Of a DNA stretch of 64,000 nucleotides, positions 49,823-58,018 are shown piece after piece. The translations under genes were made by a program, and so were the position numbers. Numbering within the stretch: the first letter of the stretch is position 1; each line of letters begins with the position of its first letter. The stretch comes from Desulfatitalea sp. BRH_c12 (GTDB lineage: Bacteria > Desulfobacterota > Desulfobacteria > Desulfobacterales > Desulfosarcinaceae). The notes beneath the pieces are model-generated. The model worked only from the letters and a program-made list of their open reading frames with translations, searched no databases and was not told the DNA's origin. Where the stretch lies: NCBI GenBank assembly GCA_000961655.1, contig LADR01000082.1, positions 1 through 64,000 on the forward strand. The letters are read 5' to 3'.

Positions 49823-50757
49823 GGTATATTCTTTTCAGCATCATTAACTCGGGCTGGAAGTTTCAGTATTGGTGATCGGAGACGCGGTTTCAGGTTTTTG
49901 CTATTGCTTCCCCTCAATAAATCTACCGTCGCCCGAAAAAACATAAACGATAACTCTCCAATTTCTGCAATTATGGCCCATGGCCGCCCAAAATGTTTAG
50001 TCAAATAATAGAAACGGCTTTTAAAATAGTGTTCGGAGATGGTACCCCACATCATGTGCTCTTTTGTTGTCTTGGCTGACGCGGCGTTGACATGCGTACA
50101 AACTGATTCACCTACCGTCCATAGCTCCCAACCTGCCTGCCTCGTCCGATAGCACAGGTCCGTATCTTCAAAATAAAGGAAAAACCGCGGATCAAATCCG
50201 CCGATTTCATCGATCACACGCTTACGCAGAAGCATAATGGAACCGCAAATCCAGTCCGTTTCGACTGGCGGCTCTCCAGGGGCAACGTGTCGTTGCCCTC
50301 TTGAAGCCCATCCAGGCAATAGCGGTTTCAGCATGATCTTCCAAGGGTTTGGTATCCCTCCTGACGGTTGGAGGCCACCGGAGGCCTCTATAACTGCGGG
50401 ACCACACATTCCAGCAGAAGGGTGCGATTCCATGAAGTTGGTGAGTGAGGTTAATGCACTAAGATCTATCCTCGCGTCTGGATTAAGAAAAAGTAAATAG
50501 CGCGTTATGACATGCTCGAAGCTGCGGTTGCAACCGCGGCCGTAACCCAGGTTTCGAGAACAGCGGATTAGGATAACCCAAGGATAACGATCAGCTATGA
50601 AATCCGCGGTGCCATCATTGCTTGCATTATCAACCACGATACACGCAATGCAACCAGATTGGAATGCGTCATACAAGGCATCAAGTGTTTCGCCGATGGT
50701 GACTCGTGAATTATAAGTGACAATGACCACGGTGGTGGCAGGTGCACAGGTTATCAT
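49807..50757 (-). CDS. Family 2 glycosyltransferase (rhamnosyltransferase-like)
   Basis: 316 residues: VVIVTYNSRVTIGETL, VVDNASNDGTADFI, LFLNPDARID (DxD), 'GSIMLLRKRVIDEIGGFDPRFFLYFEDTDLCYRTRQAGW', typical of the WcaA/rhamnosyltransferase-type GT2. A C-terminal amphipathic segment follows. The 5' end overlaps the deacetylase gene by 4 nt. Donor unknown. Confidence 0.88.
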   Translation of the reverse strand: MITCAPATTVVIVTYNSRVTIGETLDALYDAFQSGCIACIVVDNASNDGTADFIADRYPWVILIRCSRNLGYGRGCNRSFEHVITRYLLFLNPDARIDLSALTSLTNFMESHPSAGMCGPAVIEASGGLQPSGGIPNPWKIMLKPLLPGWASRGQRHVAPGEPPVETDWICGSIMLLRKRVIDEIGGFDPRFFLYFEDTDLCYRTRQAGWELWTVGESVCTHVNAASAKTTKEHMMWGTISEHYFKSRFYYLTKHFGRPWAIIAEIGELSFMFFRATVDLLRGSNSKNLKPRLRSPILKLPARVNDAEKNIPCIKH

Positions 50758-51791
50758 CGGCCCAGGCGCCTCCAGATTCCGGTGTTGGCCGCACTGGTGG
50801 CCAGCTCGAATCTCCGCAGCCCGACTGGTGCTGCAACCCGTGGCAACGCAAATGGGTCCGTCAATTTATCAACTATCGGCCCTGCACCGGTTCCGCCAAA
50901 AGACGCCTCAAAGCCGACTTTTGCGACAAGTCGGCGCAAGTGCACTGAAGTTCTTCCATATGGAAAAGAAAAAAAACGTGGAGTTTGTGCCATCACCGCT
51001 TCAATGCGTTTTAAACAACCCAGCAATTCACAGCTTGCATCATGTTCGGAAAGAGTTGTCATAGAAGTGTGTTCCTGGGAATGAGCACCGATTTCGAAGC
51101 ATTTATATTGGTTCGTCAGGATGAGCACGTCATCCCAGGTCATGGTCAACCGCGGCGGCTGGGCGATAGGCATAAGCTGATTGCACAGATCATCTAACAG
51201 CATGCGTCTTTTAGCTGGTGATGAGATCAGTAATGATAGGCATACAGCCTGATAGCAGGTGTCGTGATGTATTGGCTCATCAAGATTATATCTGGTTGCC
51301 GGCTTTTCGCCCCAGACCAGATTACTGTTTTTGCGAAACTTGAATGCGGTGTATGCCTGGTCCACCCATTGTGTTTCACCCCGATCAATATAACCGGTTG
51401 GCAGAAATATTGTTGCGGTGAGACCATAGTATTCTAGGATAGGGGCTGCAATCGTGAGATTATCGAGATAGCCGTCATCGAATGTGAGAACAATTGTTTC
51501 ATTGGCAGGAGTTTTTCCTAGTCGAAGCTGTGTTACAAGTTCTGTTAATGAAATGACCTTTTTTCGTCGAGCAAGGAATTGCATCTGCTTTTCAAATATT
51601 GGATGAGGCACATGGTTGCGCGGATCTATCCATTGTGCCTGTGAGTCATTGGCAACACTGTGATACATGACTACAATTGCGCCACTTTTGTGTTGAAGTT
51701 GGGCCATAAATTGCATGACGCCGATGCGATAGGCAAAGAGTTGCAAAAAAGGACCTATTTGTTTTCGGATCTTTGTCTTAAGAATGCGCAT
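50754..51791 (-). CDS. Polysaccharide deacetylase (second copy)
   Basis: 345 residues with the same architecture as 45,913: IVLTFDDGYLDNLTIAAPIL, 'FEIGAHSQEHTSMTTLSEHDA', 'RFFSFPYGRTSVH' (motifs 1-3 of NodB). The His ligands are in H-x3-H form. The start has no strong ribosome binding site. Paired with the first copy it implies deacetylation of two sugars or two stages of one. Confidence 0.9.
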   Translation of the reverse strand: MRILKTKIRKQIGPFLQLFAYRIGVMQFMAQLQHKSGAIVVMYHSVANDSQAQWIDPRNHVPHPIFEKQMQFLARRKKVISLTELVTQLRLGKTPANETIVLTFDDGYLDNLTIAAPILEYYGLTATIFLPTGYIDRGETQWVDQAYTAFKFRKNSNLVWGEKPATRYNLDEPIHHDTCYQAVCLSLLISSPAKRRMLLDDLCNQLMPIAQPPRLTMTWDDVLILTNQYKCFEIGAHSQEHTSMTTLSEHDASCELLGCLKRIEAVMAQTPRFFSFPYGRTSVHLRRLVAKVGFEASFGGTGAGPIVDKLTDPFALPRVAAPVGLRRFELATSAANTGIWRRLGR

Positions 51792-52005
51792 GCAGATAGC
51801 GTTATAAATTGATTGGTTTTGAACTGATAGAAGGTTTTATAATAATGGGTTCCTGAAGAAGTTGCCCAGGAACCCACATATCGTGGCTATAGTCCCATAG
51901 TATCGCAGGCAAAACCTATACTATTGGTGGTTTTCTTTACATCGAATCGGCGCCAGTTTTCGTATGTAACTTTCTTGGTGAAAGCAGCCTCGACCAACAT
52001 CTGCA

Positions 52006-53748
52006 TCAGTGAGAGGTGCATTGAACCGGTGCTTTGCCAAAGCCGGATCGAATATAGTTATTTACTTTGCAAGCGGAATATTCGGACCTCCAATAATACC
52101 TTGACTGTTTAAGGACTTCAGCCATAAACGCCTCGGTCGAAGCCCCCCCCCCAAGCATGGCATTATATGTTTTAATATTTCTTGAAGCATCGGGGTAATT
52201 ATTTTTTATTGCCTTTGCTCCGGTTTCTCCACTCATTTTAATCCAGCCTGCCATAGTGCCGCCGGGTATGAACCAGTTAGCTGCACCTGTGGTACTAAAA
52301 TATTTATTACCACTATAAGTAAAACCTTTGAAACGCTCAGTAGACCATGCTCTGTGAAGGATTATTTCCGATGAGGTGGTTGTATATTGTAATTCATTAT
52401 TGCGAATTATAATATCTTCCACTTCTTGGAGAGAAGATGATATAGCTATAGCCCTACCTCCACTGATGGAAAAATTGTAAATTATATTATCGGATACTGT
52501 AAGGTTTTTGGCAATATTGACATTTTTAGACCCTACGATATTTATTGTATTGGCACTACCACCAAGATTCGTCCCGTCAGTCCAGATGTTTCCTGAGATG
52601 ACCCCACCGTCAATGTTCGCCATTATCAAGTTGTTCGGGCCATTGATATTTGGGGGGCCTTCGAGAAAAACATTGTTAATGATTTTTGCCGAATGGATCG
52701 AGTCTTCGCTTCCTCCTCTACCCCCTACATATGTAGAATCGTTTTGAATAATGAGATTGTTGTCTATAATGCCGCCCGATCGAATATCTACACCTTCTCT
52801 TTCACCTCTGTAAAAAATATTACCGTGGAGAATAACATTTTTCAAAGTTTCCACACCATCTCCAGCTTCTGAGGCACAAAGATATAGGTGACGACCATGC
52901 CTACTTTCATCAGGGCTGCCTTTCTGCCAGGGTTCTGAGAAAATATTTTCTTCAAGCATAAGTCCTGTCACATTAGCTGCATATATGAACCCGTCATGCC
53001 CCTGGTAGTTAGTAAAAGTACATCTTCTAAGTGCTACGTTGTTTATTGTGCCACCCTGAATTTTATCTTTACTATGTTGGTGAAGTCTAAGGTCTTCGTA
53101 TAGCTGATGGGTCACTATTCCAGTAACGTCGATGGCTCTGCCTGCAGTCCTCCAATCATTAGCATAAAAACGAAGACCGGAGACAATAAGGTAGGAGGAA
53201 TTTCTAGCATTCAGCATTACTTCGAACAGTTGTGGTCTATCACCGGTACCGTATGATGCGATAATATGTCTTTCTCGCACACTGCGTCCAGACCTCGCAT
53301 AGCTTCCTAATCCAGCAGCCCACTCGTCCCCACGCTTAAGTAGCAGAATGTCCGGATACCCATTGCGAACCTTCGCGTACCCTTCGGAAATCGTTTTATA
53401 AGCATTTATTTGACCGATGGGCTGGAACATGCCGTTTTCATCGAAAGCCAAATCACTGACCGAATACACTTTGCCCGTGCTGTCATTACCTTTTGAGCTG
53501 GAAACAAATATTACTCTGCTATCTTTATACCCATCCCGCAACAACGCCTTAAAATCAGTCCAGCCGTTTGTGGTTAACGGCAGCCCTGTGAAGGTGTGAA
53601 TGATGGGTGATTGCTGGTCTGGGTGAATTCGTAAGTTTTGAACCGCAACAAGTGGCACGCTTTGGCCATAAGAATTAAGGACTGTTGCCATTATTACAAT
53701 TGCCGTTGAAAGAATGCTCAGAAAAGAAGTAGAACGTCGAACCATCAT
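52006..53748 (-). CDS. Secreted right-handed beta-helix protein
   Basis: 580 residues. A signal peptide (SILSTAIVIMATVLNSYG) is followed by a long region of parallel-beta-helix coils: repeated 'x-I-I-x-N-N-x-F/I' turns such as 'NVILHGNIFYRG', 'GIIDNNLIIQND', 'AKIINNVFLEGP', 'GGVISGNIWTDG', 'DIIIRNNELQY'. Pectate-lyase/AlgG-like helices of this kind often act as polysaccharide lyases or C5-epimerases in export loci. No catalytic residues could be assigned. The C-terminal ~90 residues (KSRYYWRSEYSACKVNNYIR) are a separate cap. It is likely periplasmic or secreted. Confidence 0.85.
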   Translation of the reverse strand: MMVRRSTSFLSILSTAIVIMATVLNSYGQSVPLVAVQNLRIHPDQQSPIIHTFTGLPLTTNGWTDFKALLRDGYKDSRVIFVSSSKGNDSTGKVYSVSDLAFDENGMFQPIGQINAYKTISEGYAKVRNGYPDILLLKRGDEWAAGLGSYARSGRSVRERHIIASYGTGDRPQLFEVMLNARNSSYLIVSGLRFYANDWRTAGRAIDVTGIVTHQLYEDLRLHQHSKDKIQGGTINNVALRRCTFTNYQGHDGFIYAANVTGLMLEENIFSEPWQKGSPDESRHGRHLYLCASEAGDGVETLKNVILHGNIFYRGEREGVDIRSGGIIDNNLIIQNDSTYVGGRGGSEDSIHSAKIINNVFLEGPPNINGPNNLIMANIDGGVISGNIWTDGTNLGGSANTINIVGSKNVNIAKNLTVSDNIIYNFSISGGRAIAISSSLQEVEDIIIRNNELQYTTTSSEIILHRAWSTERFKGFTYSGNKYFSTTGAANWFIPGGTMAGWIKMSGETGAKAIKNNYPDASRNIKTYNAMLGGGASTEAFMAEVLKQSRYYWRSEYSACKVNNYIRSGFGKAPVQCTSH

Positions 53749-53973
53749 TAGCCATCCCCTTAATTGTCATTGGACTGCAATTATACATTTAGTGGATGAG
53801 CATGCAAAATATACACCAAAACTATATAGCTTTTATTTCTAATACCTTGTCGATCGCAGCATTGCACTTTTGTTTTTTTCAGGGGGATATTTAGACTTGC
53901 GTGTACACCATGTGTGCAAAAAATTGACGTATTGTTTCATCCTACGGTTCAGGTTAGGCGGCAACCCACCAAG

Positions 53974-55320
53974 TTATTTCTGGCACCTGACCCTTTCAGG
54001 GATTACGTCCCTGTTAGCAGTAGCAATGGTACTGACCAGCGCCCCTGAGCACATGATATAAACCGGGTTTATCATAGCGTTAAATAGCGAATCGATCATA
54101 AACATGACTACAATCAAACTTACGACAATCGGTATATCATTATCATGAACTTCTGAAACCTTCTGTTTGGTTGATCTAAAAACGCGCCAAGGCCCTATCA
54201 ACATTGCGATCACGAAGGTGATAAGTCCGAAAGCCCCTCTGAAGCTGAAGTTAATCAGCCATAAGGCGTCGATCATCTTTATCAGGAGCCGACCGGTCAC
54301 AGGGTTCACAGGCCATGCCAAGGAAGCCCTCCCCGCCCCAAAGAGGGGGTTTTCCAAAGCCTGGCGGATGAAAAGATCCTCCTGAAACAACCGGACCCCG
54401 AGAGAGTCAACCCTTTCCGCATCGAATATAAAGGAAGCTGCCATTTCGACATCGTATCCTGTCACGACCCCCTTCACGCGCAGGAAAATGTAGAGGGGAA
54501 TGGCAAGGAGCAGTAGCAGGAAAGGTCTGTTGGTGCTGAAGCGACGGTTAATGGAATATACGGCGCAGCCAAGCCCGAGGGTGAACCAGCCATTGCCTGA
54601 CATGCACAGCACGGCAGTGGCAATCAATGCCGTCACGATATATGGCATGGGTATTCCCATGAGGTATTTGACCACACGATCCCGCCATAACCAGTAGGCT
54701 GCGGTAGCGGAGGTGGCCATCCACAAAGCGACCATCAAACCGTGCTGCATGAAAACGATAGGGCGCCAATAGCCATATCGACGATGCTGGCGCCATTCGT
54801 GAGGGAAAAAGCCATAAAGATTGATGCTCAGACGTGGGCTCATTCTGAATTCCCAAAGGCACAGCGGCACGTACACTAGGCCACCGATCACGATACCCAG
54901 GCACAAGTCTTTCAGCTTTTCCTGAGTATCAAAATACATCCGCCCGGCCATGTAGGGCACACCCCACGTGATGAATTGCTCGAAAGCACCTGAAAGGCCG
55001 TTGTACCAACCTAACTGATTGCTTAGCGACGATGGGATCGGGCAGAGGCACCACAGGATCATGGGCAGATCGTATATTCGCCATTGAAAAGTGGCCGCCT
55101 GGCGTTTTCCCGAGAGCCGGCCGCCCAGAATCAGGCCTAAGGAAATGGCGGTACCTTTGGAATATTCCGGGAAGCCTGGCAGATCGTAGCCGGCCATGGG
55201 CAGGAGCAGCCAACCTCCGATGACTGTTGCGAGCACCGCGCGATGTGGCTGCAGACGGACAAAAAACAGGACGGCCAGCGGAACCCAGCCGAAGAGCATC
55301 ACTGGAACGAGAAAAGTCAT
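53974..55320 (-). CDS. Wzy/O-antigen-polymerase-like membrane protein
   Basis: 448 residues with ~10-12 transmembrane helices and a large extracytoplasmic loop ('DAERVDSLGVRLFQEDLFIRQALENPLFGAGRASLAWPVNPVTG') that follows the O-antigen ligase/polymerase topology; 'ENPLFGAGRAS' is the typical 'nPlfGxG' block. It probably polymerises the repeat units in the periplasm after flipping. It overlaps the TagA-like gene by 4 nt. Confidence 0.8.
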   Translation of the reverse strand: MTFLVPVMLFGWVPLAVLFFVRLQPHRAVLATVIGGWLLLPMAGYDLPGFPEYSKGTAISLGLILGGRLSGKRQAATFQWRIYDLPMILWCLCPIPSSLSNQLGWYNGLSGAFEQFITWGVPYMAGRMYFDTQEKLKDLCLGIVIGGLVYVPLCLWEFRMSPRLSINLYGFFPHEWRQHRRYGYWRPIVFMQHGLMVALWMATSATAAYWLWRDRVVKYLMGIPMPYIVTALIATAVLCMSGNGWFTLGLGCAVYSINRRFSTNRPFLLLLLAIPLYIFLRVKGVVTGYDVEMAASFIFDAERVDSLGVRLFQEDLFIRQALENPLFGAGRASLAWPVNPVTGRLLIKMIDALWLINFSFRGAFGLITFVIAMLIGPWRVFRSTKQKVSEVHDNDIPIVVSLIVVMFMIDSLFNAMINPVYIMCSGALVSTIATANRDVIPERVRCQK

Positions 55321-56102
55321 AATTCCTTCTGAAGGTCACCACTCAACAGGTGCAATGGGTAAAGGAGGAAGAGGGTCAGGCCGTCCCTGGCATATCGGGA
55401 GATGAGCTTGGGTTCCTGGTAGATCCGCCAAAGCCACTCCAAACCCAGCCGCCGCATGAACTGTGGGGCCCGCTGTACAGTTCCCGCCAAAAAGTTGATT
55501 GTTGCGCCGAGGTGACTGATGATTCGGGCGTCGAGTTGATGACGGTTGCGGGCGATCCACTGGACACCCTTTTTGGCCCCCAGGGCGACGAGCAGGATAT
55601 CCGGCCGGGCGCGATTGATGGCCTCGATGATATCCGGTGTGCTCAATTCTTCGACGCTGCCGAAGCCGGGGTTCAGCGCGCCCACCGCTTTGAGGCCCCC
55701 GGGAGTGGCGTTGATCCGCTGCATGGCGAGTTGGGCCACACTCTTTTCGCCTCCGAAAAGGAAGATGGTCAGGGGGGGCTCGCCTGTTTGCTCGTGGTGC
55801 AGCTCCTGGATCAGCGTCGATCCTGGCACCACCTCTTGCATGGGGAAGCCGTGAAGCTTGGATAACCAGAGGAGCGGTTTGCCGTCCAGCACCACGATCT
55901 CGCTGTTCACGATCGCCGCCCTGAAAGGGGGGTTGCGAAAGGATTCGACCACCCAGTTCACGTTGAGGGTGGACAGCACGACGCTCTTTCCATTCCGGGC
56001 GGTTTTGCGCAGCAGCGCTTTGGTCTGGGCCATGGTGAGATTGTTCACAGGCAGGTTGAATAACCGGTGCCGTCCGGCAAAATTTTTTTTGTGTTTATCC
56101 AT
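55317..56102 (-). CDS. WecG/TagA/CpsF-family glycosyltransferase
   Basis: 261 residues of the GT26 family: 'STLNVNWVVESFRNPPFRAAIVNSEIVVLDGKPLLWLSK', 'VPGSTLIQEL', 'IFLFGGEKSVAQLAMQRI', 'PDILLVALGAKKGVQWIARN', 'GATINFLAGTVQRAPQFMRRLGLEWLWRIYQEP', all family blocks in order. It adds the second sugar to the polyprenyl-pyrophosphate-linked one. The D of the 'VLDGKP' block is the proposed catalytic acid. Second gene of the operon. Confidence 0.92.
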   Translation of the reverse strand: MDKHKKNFAGRHRLFNLPVNNLTMAQTKALLRKTARNGKSVVLSTLNVNWVVESFRNPPFRAAIVNSEIVVLDGKPLLWLSKLHGFPMQEVVPGSTLIQELHHEQTGEPPLTIFLFGGEKSVAQLAMQRINATPGGLKAVGALNPGFGSVEELSTPDIIEAINRARPDILLVALGAKKGVQWIARNRHQLDARIISHLGATINFLAGTVQRAPQFMRRLGLEWLWRIYQEPKLISRYARDGLTLFLLYPLHLLSGDLQKEL

Positions 56103-56144
56103 AGATGGTCACGATTCCTGCGCGGCGAAATTTGCACACCGTTT

Positions 56145-57557
56145 TTATACGGCTCCTTTGGACATCACCACCACCGGTATGGTTTTCAGCAGAATGATGA
56201 AATCCAGCCAGAGACACCAGTTATCGATGTATCTAAGATCAAGCTCCAGCCATTTAGAAAAAGGCAGATCGCTTCTGCCGGATATTTGCCAAAGGCAGGT
56301 TATGCCGGGTTTGACGCTGAAGCGTTTGCGCTGGATGCCTCTGTCGAACAGGTCGACATCCCGGGTGGACATGGGCCGCGGGCCGACCAGGCTCATTTCG
56401 CCGCGCAGGACGTTGATCAACTGCGGCAGTTCGTCGAGGCTGGTTCTGCGCAGAAATCTGCCGACCCGGGTGACGCGCGGGTCGTCCTTCATCTTGAAAA
56501 TGGGGCCTTCGGCTTCGTTGAGGTGCTCGATCTCTTTGAGCCGTTCTTCGGCATCCAGGTACATCGAGCGGAACTTGAGCATCGGGAACAGTCTTTTTTT
56601 TAGCCCGACACGATGCTGGATGAAAAAAGCCGGACCGGGCGAATCCAACTTGATGGCGGTGGCGATCACGGCCATCAACGGCAGCACGATGGGCAGGGAA
56701 ATGACGGTCAGCGTAAAATCGACGGCCCGTTTGATCATCAGTTTCAGTTCGTCTTGCGCGACGGGCTCCAGCGACAGGATGGGCAGCGTGCCGAGTTTGA
56801 TGAGTTTGGTGCGGGCCACTTCGAGGTTGAAGACGTCGGCCATGAACCTGAGTTTGATGCCTTCTTCTTCGCAGGCCTGGGCCATGGGTTCGGCGTCGGT
56901 CAGCATGGAGCGTGGGATGGCGATGATGACTTCGTCCACGACGTTGGATTTGAGGATTTTTTCGATGTCGGCCACGGTGCCGATGACCGGGGCGCCTGAA
57001 ACGGTGTTGCCGATGCGGCTGGGGTCGGGGTCCAGGTGGCCGATGACCTCGATACCCCATTCGGATTGTTTACGCAGGCTTTCGGACAACTCCCGGGCGC
57101 GCTCGCCGGTGCCGATGATCAGCACGCGCGATGAATACTTGCCGCTGGTGACACAGGCGGTGTGATAGCGTTTAAAAGCGGCCCGGATGCTGATGATGCT
57201 GATCGTTTCAAGGATGGCGAAGCTGATGATGACGATGCGGCTGATGTAGTCGATTTTCATGATGAACAGCAGGGTTAACAGTGCACCGATGCTCAGGGCG
57301 ACGGCGCGGAAGACAATCCAGCCGTATTCCAGCAGGGTGATGTGGCAGGGGCCGTCATAGGCGCCGAAATAGGATAGAAAACCGATAACGAAAAGCAGCA
57401 TCAACGGGAGCAAGGCCATGTGCGCGAAGAAATCGGCATCCGCGGTGGGTTCATAAAAGTTTTTCAGCCAAATGGAAAACGCGAAGGCCAGAGAGGTGAC
57501 AAGCACGTCCAGTAAAAAAGTGAGACGTCCGACTTCGATCGATTTTTCATCGTACAT
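56145..57557 (-). CDS. Polyprenyl glycosylphosphotransferase (initiating sugar transferase)
   Basis: 470 residues. About four N-terminal transmembrane helices precede a Rossmann-like CoA-binding-type region (RVLIIGTGERARELSESL). The C-terminal catalytic domain has a membrane re-entrant helix, 'SPGPAFFIQHRVGLKKRLFPMLKFRSM', 'RRTSLDELPQLINVLRGEMSLVGPRP' and 'KPGITCLWQISGRS', the TIGR03025-type signature. It starts the glycan by transferring sugar-1-phosphate to undecaprenyl phosphate. It is the first gene of the minus-strand locus, with a sigma-54-like site ~213 nt upstream. Confidence 0.93.
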   Translation of the reverse strand: MYDEKSIEVGRLTFLLDVLVTSLAFAFSIWLKNFYEPTADADFFAHMALLPLMLLFVIGFLSYFGAYDGPCHITLLEYGWIVFRAVALSIGALLTLLFIMKIDYISRIVIISFAILETISIISIRAAFKRYHTACVTSGKYSSRVLIIGTGERARELSESLRKQSEWGIEVIGHLDPDPSRIGNTVSGAPVIGTVADIEKILKSNVVDEVIIAIPRSMLTDAEPMAQACEEEGIKLRFMADVFNLEVARTKLIKLGTLPILSLEPVAQDELKLMIKRAVDFTLTVISLPIVLPLMAVIATAIKLDSPGPAFFIQHRVGLKKRLFPMLKFRSMYLDAEERLKEIEHLNEAEGPIFKMKDDPRVTRVGRFLRRTSLDELPQLINVLRGEMSLVGPRPMSTRDVDLFDRGIQRKRFSVKPGITCLWQISGRSDLPFSKWLELDLRYIDNWCLWLDFIILLKTIPVVVMSKGAV

Positions 57558-58018
57558 GCTGATAACCTGATTTTTTGATCGTTTTCATGACACTGGATCA
57601 GGAACAATTCCTATAGCTCCGCACGGTCGATTACATTGGTATCGATCCGCGTAAGAGTTTTCTTGAGATGCTCGCTGGCGCGAATTTACTTTGCTTAGAT
57701 CAATGGCGTTCAACGGTAAGCGTTATTTGGTACTGGAACTTTGAATCTGTACGAAACACCGCTATGAAAGCAATTTACATGCCGTACGATCCTATAGCTA
57801 ATATCCAATAATTAGTTGTTTTTGACAGAAAGGGGATTCCAAGTTGGGTAAGTTGATGCCATCAATGTGGAAACTTATTCTATAGTCAGGTTTGAATTGG
57901 GTGAAAAACCGGCGGTGGCGATTTCAGTCTTCATAAGTAGGAAAAAAGGGTCGATATTACCGGTGTGGGATGGTAGAGACGGCGCGATTGTTTGAATGTT
58001 TTTGCAGGAGTTTCGCCC
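57558..58018. other. Divergent intergenic region of the EPS operon and a kinase
   Basis: About 460 bp between divergent genes. Apart from the sigma-54-like site, no motif, REP or open frame is convincing. Confidence 0.4.
57770..57784 (-). promoter_or_regulatory. Possible sigma-54 promoter of the EPS operon
   Basis: The minus strand reads CGGCAT-N5-TTGCT: correct -24/-12 spacing with the first base of TGG changed. It points at the sugar transferase gene (start 57,557). Confidence is limited because one site in ~460 bp of divergent DNA could occur by chance. Confidence 0.45.

Noticed and set aside
55858-57165. A 435-codon plus-strand open frame
   Set aside because: Ser/Arg/Thr-rich shadow of the sugar transferase and TagA-like genes on the minus strand.
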